This document shows positions 34,955 through 43,187 of a stretch of DNA of 64,000 bases, in pieces (positions within the stretch are counted from its first letter, which is position 1; each line of letters begins with the position of its first letter). The notes beneath the pieces are model-generated. The model worked only from the letters and a program-made list of their open reading frames with translations, was not told the DNA's origin and did not search any database. The position numbers were made by a program, and so were the translations under genes. The stretch comes from JBKQVT01 sp963804825 (GTDB taxonomy: Bacteria; Planctomycetota; Planctomycetia; Pirellulales; Thermoguttaceae), in the NCBI GenBank assembly GCA_963804825.1, contig CAWDRV010000003.1, positions 1,736,001 through 1,800,000 of the forward strand, read 5' to 3'.

Positions 34955-36331
34955 TTACGTGCGGCCCTGCTTGTACCGCTGGGCCTGGTCGATCACCTTG
35001 GGGTCCTTGCTGATGCGAATCGCTTTGTCCAGCAGCGGGTCGAACTCGGCCCTGTTCGGGATGCGGAGGTCGCGATAGTGGGCCAGCCCGACCACGCTGG
35101 CGCACGCCTGCTGGGCCAATGCCGGTTGGTCCATGTAGGGAACGACAAAGCGCAACGACTCCATCGTCCGAACGGCCGTGCAGCGGGCCAACACCAACCG
35201 CCGCTCCTCATCGCGCGTGGCCAGGGTCATGGCCTTCTTCAGCAGGTCGAGCCGTTCGGCGCTGGTGCGTTTGTCGTGCAGGGCGGCCACGCGGATCAAC
35301 GCCCGGAGGGCGGCCGTCTGATGCGCCCGATCGCTGCCGGTCTGGACCAGGCCGAGGAGCTTGGGGACGACGGAAGCGTCGGGCCAATTGCAGAGGGCGT
35401 GGAAGCCCGCCTCGCGTCGCGGCGGATCGGGGTCGGCCATGGCCGCTTCGACGACTTTGAGGGCGGCCGGTCCGCCGACGCGGCCCAGCGTGGGCAACAG
35501 GGCCGTGCGGTCGGCGTCGCTGAACTTGTCCCAGGCGGCCAAGATAGGCTCGGCCCGCCGGTCCGGGTCCGTGATCCCATTGCAGACGAACATGACGGCC
35601 TTTTCGGCGGCCTCGCGCTCCGGACCGCCCTTGGCCTTGAGCACGCCCGCGAGCATTGCGGCGACGTGCCGGGCTTCGGCCAGTTTGCCCAGCGTGGCCA
35701 TGGCCGTCATGCGGACCTTGGGGTCGTCGTCGCCGGCGGCGGCCAGGATGCTGGGGATGGTCTCCTTGGCGCGGCGGTCGGCCAGGATGCCGATCAACTC
35801 GATGCGGAGCGGGGACTTCGCCCGCGGCAGCTCGGCGGCGATGGCCTGCGAGACGGTTGGGCCGTGCAGGCGGGTGAGGCTGGTCTTGGCGGCGGTGTAT
35901 TCCAGCCCGGCCGGTTTCAAAAGCATCCGCACCAGCAGCGGGACGTCGTCCGCGGAGCCCAGCGCACCGACGGCCCGAAGGGCCGCCGCCCGCACTTGCT
36001 CGGCGGGGCTTTTGACCATTTCCAGGACGGCGGGCCGGGCCGTCGGGTCGCCCCGGTCGGCCAGGGCATCGAGCAATCCCGCCCGGGCCTCGGGTTCCAA
36101 TTTTGGCAGCAGGCCGGCCAGTCGCTTCGTGGCCGCCTCGCCCTTGGCTTCCTCGCGGACCTGCTGAAGCCCAAGGGCCCGCATGTCCTTGTCCTTGTCG
36201 CAAACGAGGCTGACGATCGCGTCGAGTTGATCGCTGCTTTTGTCGGCGTCGGCGACGGCCGGCCCGCCGCCGAGCACGGCATGGACCAGCAGGCAGAGCA
36301 TGCCCCCTACAAGCAAGTTGGTCTTCTTCAA
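34955..36331 (-). CDS. Secreted HEAT-repeat protein
   Basis: 458 residues. Signal peptide (MKKTNLLVGGMLCLLVHAVL), then many HEAT/PBS-lyase-type helical repeats, for example AGLLDALADRGDPTARPAV, AALRAVGALGSADDVPLLV and TAMATLGKLAEARHVAAML. Such repeats are scaffolds; no catalytic motif is seen. It lies 16 bp from each neighbour, so it is in an operon with the alpha-galactosidase and the shorter HEAT gene, suggesting a periplasmic scaffold for sugar uptake. Confidence 0.85.
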   Translation of the reverse strand: MKKTNLLVGGMLCLLVHAVLGGGPAVADADKSSDQLDAIVSLVCDKDKDMRALGLQQVREEAKGEAATKRLAGLLPKLEPEARAGLLDALADRGDPTARPAVLEMVKSPAEQVRAAALRAVGALGSADDVPLLVRMLLKPAGLEYTAAKTSLTRLHGPTVSQAIAAELPRAKSPLRIELIGILADRRAKETIPSILAAAGDDDPKVRMTAMATLGKLAEARHVAAMLAGVLKAKGGPEREAAEKAVMFVCNGITDPDRRAEPILAAWDKFSDADRTALLPTLGRVGGPAALKVVEAAMADPDPPRREAGFHALCNWPDASVVPKLLGLVQTGSDRAHQTAALRALIRVAALHDKRTSAERLDLLKKAMTLATRDEERRLVLARCTAVRTMESLRFVVPYMDQPALAQQACASVVGLAHYRDLRIPNRAEFDPLLDKAIRISKDPKVIDQAQRYKQGRT

Positions 36332-36347
36332 GGCAGGACCCTACGTG

Positions 36348-37161
36348 TTATTCTTTCTTGCCGGCGACGTTCAACAGACCGCGGGCCGCGGCCAGGCGAA
36401 CGAGCTTGGGCTGTTTTCCCCCCATGAGAGATTGATAGATCAGCTTCGCTTCCGCTTTGTAGCCGTCGGCCAGAAGCTGCTCGGCGCACAGCAGACAACT
36501 GTCCGTAGCGGCCTGCTCGGCGCCTTCGGGCGGTTGCTTGACCAGTAGGCCCAAGGCTTCGCCGGCCATCGGGGTGCCGATCGTTCCCAGGGCGTGGGCG
36601 GCGGCGCAGACGACCGCGATGTCGGCGGCGCTCGAGCAAGGCGGCCAGGGCCGGGACGCTCTCGGCGTCGCGGCGGACGCCCAGCGAGCCGATCACGCCG
36701 ACCTTGAGTTCCGCGTTGAGGGTCGCCAGGGCGTCGCGCAGGGCTTTCGCGGCTTCTGGGACGGGGATGGCCTGGAGGGCGTAGCGGGCCATGTGGGAGA
36801 GATCCCGCTCGGCCAGCAGGCCCGCCAGCGCCGGGACCGACTCCGCCGTGCCGATGACCCGCAGCGTGCGGCAGGCATAATCGGCCGCGTCGCGCGTGAC
36901 GTTGCCCTTGAGCACGTCGGCCAGGCGTTTTTCCAGGTCCTGGCGGGCCGCGGCGTCGCCGTGCGTGGCAATCACGGCGTCGTCGATCGGTTTCAAGAGG
37001 TTGCGGTCCTGGCCGTAGTCGTAGGTCTTCAGGGCGTCAAACGCCTTGTCCACGGCGGCCTTGTCCACGGCGGGCGGGTCCGCGGCAAGCGCCGCGGCCG
37101 TGCCGCCCATGACCGGCAACGCGGCGGCCAGGGCCAATCGCGTATCGAGTGGATGGTGCAT
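36348..37161 (-). CDS. Secreted HEAT-repeat protein (frameshifted)
   Basis: About 271 residues when joined. Start MHHPLDTRLALAAALPVMGG; the longer frame would run through the upstream palindrome and is rejected. HEAT units: CRTLRVIGTAESVPALAGLL, ALQAIPVPEAAKALRDALAT, VIGSLGVRRDAESVPALAAL. Near 36625 the frame shifts and continues as AHALGTIGTPMAGEALGLLV to the stop. It likely pairs with the following HEAT gene. A palindrome lies 45 bp upstream. Confidence 0.78.
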
Positions 37162-37206
37162 ATCGGTTCCTTTTCTTGGGATCAGTTCTTTCGTGTGAAT
37201 TTCCAA

Positions 37207-37250
37207 GGGGACAGTCCCATTTTCGTCAGACGAAAATTGGGACAGTCCCC
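37207..37250. repeat. GGGGACAGTCCC palindromic element, copy C
   Basis: 44 bp, GGGGACAGTCCCATTTTCG...CGAAAATTGGGACAGTCCCC. It lies between a Gfo/Idh stop and the HEAT gene start, 45 bp before the latter, in the opposite orientation relative to the gene from copies A, B and D. Confidence 0.9.
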
Positions 37251-37271
37251 CGGTCGTTTCTTCGTCAATGG

Positions 37272-38501
37272 TTACAGCACCCACGGTTCACGTTTCGCGC
37301 GGTCGAGGAAGCGGTTGGCCTCCTGGTCGCCGGGAAACTCTTCCTTGACGGGGTCCCATTTCAGGGGTCGGTTCAATTCGTACGCGATATTGCCCAAGTG
37401 GCAAAGGCTGGCGGTGCGATGGCCGAACTCGATGTCGCGGAACGGCCGCTGGCGGTGTCGCACGCAGTAGAGGAAGTCGCCGTAAATGCCGCCGGCGCCC
37501 TTGTAGTCAGGCATGGTCTTGGGCGGCAGCTTTTCGCCCGGCGTGCCGATGACATCCAGGTCGCAATTGGGCTTGCCCGGACTGTGATAAATCCGCAGTC
37601 CGTTGGCGAAGACGAACGTGAGCCACTTGTGCTCTTTGCCGTCGGGCGGGATGACTTCGACCGGTCCCTGGTCGGCGACTCCGGCGTAGAACATGGCTTC
37701 GCCGAACTTGTGGGCGCCCCAGTCGGTCATGCCGCCGCCGGAATAGTCTTGCCACGAGCGCCAGCTTCCGCCGGTGGTGCTGAAATTGCCGTCGATCCGC
37801 TCGCGGTGATAGGGCGCCCAAGGGGCGGGGCCCAGCCACATGTCCCAATCGACGTCCGTGGGGACCGGTTCGCCCGGCAGGTTGCAGGGCCTGGAGGGGC
37901 CGCCGACGTTGGCGTAGACTTCCTTGATCGTGCCCAGCTCGCCGGCCCAGCATTTCAGGGCCAGGTCGCGGTGATCGTCCAGCACGCGTTGGCTGCCGCC
38001 GGAAACGACGCGCGAGTAGCAGCGGGCCGCTTGGACCATGAGCCGCCCCTCGCGGATGGTCCGCGCCTCCGGCTTCTGGCAATAGACGTCCTTGCCGCTG
38101 CGGCAGGCGGCGATGGTGATAATGGCGTGCCAATGATCGGGCGTGGCCACGTGGACGGCGTCGATGTCGGGGCGGGCCAGGAGGTCGCGGAAGTCGGTAT
38201 AGGCATCGCAGTAGTCCTTGCTGTGGTAATGCTCGTTCACGCGCCTCTTGGCATCCTCGCGGAAGCGGCCCCGCACGTCGCAGACGGCGACGTACTGCAC
38301 CTCCTTGCTGCCCAGGAACGCGCCTTGGTCGCCGCTGCCCATGTTGCCGATGCCGATGCCGCCCATGACGATGCGCTCGCTGGCGGGCGGACGGCCGTCT
38401 TGGCCCAGGGCCGACCCGCGGATGAGGTACGGAACGGCCACCGTTGCGGCGGCGGCCTTGAGAAACTGCCGCCGATTCGTATCCCATTTCTGCTGCTTCA
38501 T
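37272..38501 (-). CDS. Tat-exported Gfo/Idh/MocA oxidoreductase, copy 1
   Basis: 409 residues. Twin-arginine signal TNRRQFLKAAAATVAVPYLI near the start, so export is expected. Rossmann domain around GGIGIGNMGSGDQGAF, then VATPDHWHAIITIAACRSGKD and VYCQKPEARTIREG, where QKP replaces the usual EKP but the Lys is kept. The C-terminal domain has TTGGSWRSWQDYSGGGMTDWGAH. These enzymes oxidise or reduce sugars with NAD(P) or act in cleavage pathways. It belongs to the alpha-galactosidase operon. Confidence 0.9.
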   Translation of the reverse strand: MKQQKWDTNRRQFLKAAAATVAVPYLIRGSALGQDGRPPASERIVMGGIGIGNMGSGDQGAFLGSKEVQYVAVCDVRGRFREDAKRRVNEHYHSKDYCDAYTDFRDLLARPDIDAVHVATPDHWHAIITIAACRSGKDVYCQKPEARTIREGRLMVQAARCYSRVVSGGSQRVLDDHRDLALKCWAGELGTIKEVYANVGGPSRPCNLPGEPVPTDVDWDMWLGPAPWAPYHRERIDGNFSTTGGSWRSWQDYSGGGMTDWGAHKFGEAMFYAGVADQGPVEVIPPDGKEHKWLTFVFANGLRIYHSPGKPNCDLDVIGTPGEKLPPKTMPDYKGAGGIYGDFLYCVRHRQRPFRDIEFGHRTASLCHLGNIAYELNRPLKWDPVKEEFPGDQEANRFLDRAKREPWVL

Positions 38502-38563
38502 TGGACTGAGTTCCTTTATTGGAATCGGAAACTTGTACCTTGGTTTTCCACAACGGAAACTCT

Positions 38564-39853
38564 TTACACCGGATTGGGCAACTCGTAGCCCTTGCGACGC
38601 GGACGATCGACCAGCTTGTTGGCCTCGCCGTCGCCCGGAAACTGCTCTTGGACCGGGTCCCAGGTCAGCCGCCGCTGGAGGCGACGGGTGATGTTGACCA
38701 GGTGGGAGACGCTGATCGACCGATGGCCGATCTCAACGTCGGAGACCGGCAGCTTCCGGGAGCGAACGCAATCGAGCCAGTTCTGCATGTGCCACCTGGC
38801 TTGCCAAAGAGTAGTGGCGTTATCGTTCCACTTCTTTTCCTCTTCGGCTTCGTCGACTTTCTTGAGCAACTCGGCGGCGATGCCCTTCGGGTTGGAGGAG
38901 AACTTGTTGCGGTTGATCTCCAGTTTTCCCTTCTCGCAGATGAATATGGCGCCGCCGTAGGGACCGTGGCCCTTTTCGAGGACGAAACGGACCGGGACTC
39001 CGTTGGCGTAGCGCATCTCGACCTGCTTCTTGTCGTTCAGCCACATTTCGACGGGCCCGGTTCCGTCGGCGCCCAACGCCCATTGAATCTGGTCGATTCC
39101 ATGGGCGCCCCAGTTGGTGACTTCGCCGCCGGCGAAGTCGCGCCAGCGCATCCAGGGCATCCATTCCTTGTTGTACGGCCGCCACGCGGCCTGGTTGAGC
39201 CACACGTCCCAATCGAGCCCGTCCGGGACCGGCTGGGCGGGAAACGGCTGGTCGGGCGAGCCTTCCGAGCTGGGATAATTCGGGGCCCGAACTTCCTTGA
39301 TCTTGCCCAGCCTGCCCGTGCGAACCGCCTCGCAGGCGATGCGGTTCAGGGCCATCGAGCGCTGCTGCGTTCCCACTTGGAAAATGCGCTGGTGCTTGCG
39401 GACGGCGCCGACGAGCACGCGTCCTTCATGGATATACAACGTCAAGGGCTTCTCGGCGTAGATGTCCTTGCCGGCCTGGCAGGCATGGATGCAGGGCAGC
39501 ACGCGTTGAAATTCGCCCGTCCCGACGATCACCGCGTCGATGTCCTTGCGGTCCAGCATTTTCTGGTAGTGCTGGTAGGTTGGCCAGTTGGCCTTCTTGG
39601 CCTCCTTGAACGCCTCGGCCCGGGGCAGATTGCAATCGCACAGGGCCACGATCTGTCCGGCCTCGGGCAATTGATCGAGCAGGAGCTTGGCCCGGCCGCC
39701 GACGCCGATGGCGCCGATCGTGATCCGCCCGCTGGCGGGCGGTCGCCCGTCCTGGCCCAGGGCCGACGCGCTGATGAGGTACGGGGTGGCGACGGTTGCG
39801 GCGGCCACCTTGAGAAAGTCTCGCCGCTGGACGTTGCATTTCCGGTTCTTCAT
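38564..39853 (-). CDS. Tat-exported Gfo/Idh/MocA oxidoreductase, copy 2
   Basis: 429 residues from MKNRKCNVQRRDFLKVAAAT, a clear twin-arginine signal. Rossmann motif IGAIGVGGRAKLLLDQL; the catalytic-region motif is DIYAEKPLTLYIHEGR (intact EKP), with WRDFAGGEVTNWGAHGIDQI in the C-terminal domain. It is a paralogue of the next gene (both contain SALGQDGRPPAS). It starts the minus-strand group ending at the alpha-galactosidase; 62 bp separate it from copy 1. Substrate unknown. Confidence 0.9.
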   Translation of the reverse strand: MKNRKCNVQRRDFLKVAAATVATPYLISASALGQDGRPPASGRITIGAIGVGGRAKLLLDQLPEAGQIVALCDCNLPRAEAFKEAKKANWPTYQHYQKMLDRKDIDAVIVGTGEFQRVLPCIHACQAGKDIYAEKPLTLYIHEGRVLVGAVRKHQRIFQVGTQQRSMALNRIACEAVRTGRLGKIKEVRAPNYPSSEGSPDQPFPAQPVPDGLDWDVWLNQAAWRPYNKEWMPWMRWRDFAGGEVTNWGAHGIDQIQWALGADGTGPVEMWLNDKKQVEMRYANGVPVRFVLEKGHGPYGGAIFICEKGKLEINRNKFSSNPKGIAAELLKKVDEAEEEKKWNDNATTLWQARWHMQNWLDCVRSRKLPVSDVEIGHRSISVSHLVNITRRLQRRLTWDPVQEQFPGDGEANKLVDRPRRKGYELPNPV

Positions 39854-39978
39854 GGGAGTGGCTTCCTTCGATCGCTGGGGATGCTGGGGATGCTGGGCAG
39901 GCATGATGGTCGGCGGGGAGCGAGGCACGGACGGCGACCCATGCACTCTCCCCAGTATCTTCCGGGAGACATGCCCCG

Positions 39979-40473
39979 TCAAGGGTGTCGTCCTCGCGGC
40001 GGCCCGGAAGGGGAGGGCAGCAGCGGGACGATCTCGGCCAGCGGCGGGTGCGACCCCAGCCGCAAGCGGGCCAACGTGACCGGAAAGTGAAAGCGGCGCG
40101 GACCGGCGATGCCGGGATTCACGTACAGCACGCCGCGGCGGGTCGTCACCGAAGGCTCGTGCGAATGGCCGGAAATCACGACCTCGACGCCGGCCGCCAC
40201 CGGATCGAAGTCCAACTCGCCGAGGTCGTGCAACAGGTAGACGTGCGTGCCGTCGATTTCTTCGCGCCGCGTGCAGGGCAGGTCGGCGGCCCAGAGTCCC
40301 CGATCGACGTTGCCTCGCACGGCCAGCACCGGGCGGCAATCCTGCAAGGCCGCCAACGCCTGCGGCGAACCGATGTCGCCGGCGTGGAGGATCAAGTCGC
40401 AGTCGCAAAGCGCGCGCAGCGCCTCCGGCCGCACCAGGCCGTGGGTGTCGGAAATGACGCCGATGGTCTTCAT
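39979..40473 (-). CDS. YfcE/MJ0936-type metallophosphoesterase
   Basis: 164 residues. Two-metal phosphodiesterase fold: GVISDTHG, LILHAGDIGS, VRGNVDRG, VVISGHSHEP. All metal-ligand motifs are present and the length is right for the small YfcE family, which hydrolyses phosphodiesters in vitro; the physiological substrate is usually unknown. It stands alone, 125 bp upstream of the Tat gene on the same strand. Confidence 0.92.
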   Translation of the reverse strand: MKTIGVISDTHGLVRPEALRALCDCDLILHAGDIGSPQALAALQDCRPVLAVRGNVDRGLWAADLPCTRREEIDGTHVYLLHDLGELDFDPVAAGVEVVISGHSHEPSVTTRRGVLYVNPGIAGPRRFHFPVTLARLRLGSHPPLAEIVPLLPSPSGPPRGRHP

Positions 40474-40613
40474 GTCTGGAACCCTAGGCTAGTGTTTGAC
40501 ATCGGCCCGATCATAAGCTAGGTTTCTTATGTAGTTGCAATTTGCGCTCACGGCGAACACCTGATGTGCGGGGAAAATGCCCCTTTTTTCCTAATCCAAG
40601 GCACGATCCAACC

Positions 40614-40787
40614 ATGAAATCGTTTCTTCGCGGCGCTGGCCGTTTTCTTGTCTCCGAGGGCGGGCCCACGGCGGTCGAGTACGCCGTCATGCTATCCGTA
40701 ATCGTGCTCGTTTGCTTGTCGGCCATTTCGACGATTGGCGTCAATGCCAACTCCGTTTTCCACAAGCTGGCCAGTTCGCTGAAGTAG
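40614..40787 (+). CDS. Flp/Fap-type pilin
   Basis: 57 residues from MKSFLRGAGRFLVSEGGPTA. The pattern SEGGPTAVEYAVMLSVIVLV is a type IVb (Flp) prepilin: Gly before the hydrophobic segment and Glu at +5 of the mature chain. It would be cut by a TadV-type prepilin peptidase and built into tight-adherence pili. The other tad genes are not in the window. The reading frame continues upstream but with unlikely residues. Confidence 0.85.
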   Translation: MKSFLRGAGRFLVSEGGPTAVEYAVMLSVIVLVCLSAISTIGVNANSVFHKLASSLK

Positions 40788-40884
40788 CCAAACGTTCAGA
40801 TTCGGAATTCGGAACGCGGACGGTGACCATTTCCTGCGCCTTGTCACGCTTCCGCCTTCCGCCGATTCGACGTTATCCGGAGGC

Positions 40885-41571
40885 TCATGCCTCCGGCTCG
40901 CTGCCTTCCGCCTTCCGCCCTCCGCCTTCCGCCTTCCCCAAGTGGCCAACGTCGTTGATCGTCATCGGCGTGGCCTCGCCCTGGCGATATTCGATCACGC
41001 TGATCGCGCCGTTGTCCTGGACGACCGATCGGTATTGGGCCAGCGGGATGCCGAGCAGATGCGCCAAGTAGACGCGATTGACCACGTTGTGGGCGACGAC
41101 CACGACGAGCCGTCCCAGGTTCTCGGCCATCAACCGCTCCAGGGCCGGCAAGACCCGCTGCAGGACCATCGTCAGGTTCTCGCCGCCCATGTAGGCATGG
41201 ACCGAGGCGTCCGCGGTGAATCGCTGATAGGCTTTGGGGTCGATTTCCGCGATTTGTTCCCACGTGCGGCCTTCCCATGCCCCAACGTCGACTTCGATCA
41301 AATCGTCCAGGAGGCGAATCGTCAGGCCGTGGGGGGCGGCGATCGCAAGGGCCGTCTGCTGGGCGCGGAGCAGGGGACTGGAGTACACGGCGTCCAACGG
41401 CTCGTCGGCCAGGCGGCGGCCGGTCAAACGCGCCTGCTCGAATCCCTCGTCCGACAGCGGCAGATCGATCCGCCGTCCCTGCAATCGCGGCGGGCGGGCG
41501 CCATTGAAGTCGGTCGCACCGTGACGAACCAAGTAGAGCCGGCAGGTATCCGGGGCAGGGCAGGGGGGCAT
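40885..41571 (-). CDS. Histidine phosphatase (phosphoglycerate mutase-like)
   Basis: 228 residues. LYLVRHGATDFNG holds the phospho-acceptor His; YSSPLLRAQQTA and the second His in VVVVAHNVVNR complete the site. Related to cobalamin or broad phosphatases (CobC/GpmB type); substrate not decidable. The last about 15 residues (GKAEGGGRKAEGSEPEA) are encoded by the dispersed GGCGGAAGG repeat, so the native C-terminus was probably lost or extended by a repeat. Confidence 0.88.
   Translation of the reverse strand: MPPCPAPDTCRLYLVRHGATDFNGARPPRLQGRRIDLPLSDEGFEQARLTGRRLADEPLDAVYSSPLLRAQQTALAIAAPHGLTIRLLDDLIEVDVGAWEGRTWEQIAEIDPKAYQRFTADASVHAYMGGENLTMVLQRVLPALERLMAENLGRLVVVVAHNVVNRVYLAHLLGIPLAQYRSVVQDNGAISVIEYRQGEATPMTINDVGHLGKAEGGGRKAEGSEPEA
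40912..40938. repeat. CCGCCTTCCGCCCTCCGCC repeat inside the phosphatase C-terminus
   Basis: Inverted counterpart of the 10558-10599 tandem. It lies within the reading frame of the histidine phosphatase. Confidence 0.7.
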
Positions 41572-41610
41572 GAAAATCCTTTCGGCAACGTCAACGGGTG
41601 CAATTTCTCA

Positions 41611-41751
41611 CGCAAAGGCGCAAAGACGCAAAGGCGCAAAGGAAGAGAAGGTCATTCGTGAATCGACGGAGGGCGGGGCAATGCCACCTTCCGCATCCTC
41701 CTCCTTCTTTTCCGTACCTTTGCGTCTTTGCGTCTTCGCGCCTTTGCGTGA
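41611..41751. repeat. CGCAAAGGCGCAAAGACGC inverted pair
   Basis: CGCAAAGGCGCAAAGACGC at 41611-41642 and its inverse CCTTTGCGTCTTTGCGTCTT at 41717-41751 flank about 75 bp. The gap between the phosphatase and pdxA holds no gene. Confidence 0.85.
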
Positions 41752-41829
41752 TATGCTCGTGCCCAAGGTCCATGCTACAGCCTCCGTTGTTGTTCGTGTT
41801 GTTTCATTTCAATGATCGGTTCGAGGACG

Positions 41830-42891
41830 CTACTTCAACGGGTGCTTGTGTCGCTCTCGCTCCTCCAACTGCTTGACCGCCAATCGGCTCGCCACCCGCA
41901 ACGCCTCGATCATGCTGCCGGTCTCGGCCAGGCCGCGCCAGGCAATGTCGAACGCGGTGCCGTGCGCAACGCTGGTGCGGATGATCGGCAGGCCCAACGT
42001 GACGTTGACCGCGCGGTGCATCCCCAGCAGCTTCAGGGCGATGTGCCCCTGGTCGTGATACATGGCCACCACGGCGTCGAATCGTCCGTTGCGGGCCTGG
42101 ACCATCACCGTGTCGGCCGGCAGCGGACCTTCCAGCCGCAGGCCCTCGGCCAGGCCGCGGCGGACGGCCGGGAGAATGATGGTCTGCTCTTCGCTGCCAA
42201 ACAGTCCTCCCTCGCCTCCGTGCGGATTCAGCGCACAGACCCCGATCCGCGGCCGGATGCCGCTCAGCCGCGCCATGAACCGGTCCGCCAGCCGCGCCTT
42301 GGCCAAAATGGCGTCCTCGCTCAACTCGTCGAAAACGTTCCGCAGCGCCGTGTGCAACGTCACGTGGACGACGGCCAGGCCGCCCGGCGATCCCAGGCCG
42401 GCCTCCGGGCCCAAGTAGAGCATCATGGCGAAATCGGCCGCGCCGGACTTCTCCGCCAGCAATTCGGTGTGGCCGGGATAATCGTGCCCGGCCCGACGCA
42501 AGGCCTCCTTGTGCAACGGCGCCGTCGTGATCGCATCGACCCGGCCGTCCAACGCCAGTTGCGCGGCCGTGACCACGGCCTCGTAGGCGGCCTGCCCTGC
42601 CCGGGCATCGAGCGTGCCCGGCGCAACCTCCAACACCTCGTCCCCGCCGCAAGCAAGACACGGGATCACCCCGGGCGAAGGCTCCGCCGCCTCCGGGGCG
42701 TCGATCACGACGACCTTCACGTCGCTTTGCCGCAACTCGACCGCACGGCGAAAGACCTCCGGATGACCGACCACCAACGGCCGGCACCCTTCGTGGACGA
42801 CCGCCTCGGTCCACGCGCCGACGATGACCTCGGGCCCGACGCCGGCCGGGTCGCCCTGGGTGACTGCAATCAGCGGACGCCGTGCTTTCAT
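41830..42891 (-). CDS. pdxA: 4-hydroxythreonine-4-phosphate dehydrogenase
   Basis: 353 residues. NAD-dependent enzyme of pyridoxal phosphate synthesis (DXP-dependent route). Conserved regions: ITQGDPAGVGPEVI in VTQGDPAGVGPE, YPGHTELLAE (metal His), MYHDQGHIALK and LGLPIIRTSVAHGTAFDIA. Complete and in frame. A palindrome lies 50 bp upstream, as for three other genes here. It is followed on the other side by repeats. Confidence 0.95.
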   Translation of the reverse strand: MKARRPLIAVTQGDPAGVGPEVIVGAWTEAVVHEGCRPLVVGHPEVFRRAVELRQSDVKVVVIDAPEAAEPSPGVIPCLACGGDEVLEVAPGTLDARAGQAAYEAVVTAAQLALDGRVDAITTAPLHKEALRRAGHDYPGHTELLAEKSGAADFAMMLYLGPEAGLGSPGGLAVVHVTLHTALRNVFDELSEDAILAKARLADRFMARLSGIRPRIGVCALNPHGGEGGLFGSEEQTIILPAVRRGLAEGLRLEGPLPADTVMVQARNGRFDAVVAMYHDQGHIALKLLGMHRAVNVTLGLPIIRTSVAHGTAFDIAWRGLAETGSMIEALRVASRLAVKQLEERERHKHPLK

Positions 42892-42941
42892 GGCACTGTA
42901 TTGTATTCATCAGCAGCCGGCTTGCCAGAGGGTGCGTTCAT

Positions 42942-42985
42942 GGGGACTGTCCCAATTTTCGTCCGACGAAAATGGGACTGTCCCC
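42942..42985. repeat. GGGGACAGTCCC palindromic element, copy D
   Basis: 44 bp, reverse-complement orientation to copies B and C, 50 bp upstream of the pdxA start. Flanked by GTGCGTTCAT and TTCGGCGTGACG; the rest of the 296-bp gap holds AATCCCCAATCCC-type repeats and no gene. Confidence 0.9.
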
Positions 42986-43187
42986 TTCGGCGTGACGGCT
43001 AACCAGAGGGTGCTTGTGCCGGGAGTGCAAATCCCCTAATATTGTCCCTATTCGCCCCAAGGGATTAGGGATTGGAAAGCTCGATCCCACACCAACCCTT
43101 TGTCGTATTTCCACTTGCGACCATACAAAAACATGCGCGAAGCGCACAGAAATCTCAACCGAAGACCCTAATCCCCAATCCCTAATC

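Noticed and set aside
41598..41876. ORFs over the CGCAAAGGCGC repeats
   Set aside because: They are translated repeats with no ribosome-binding site.
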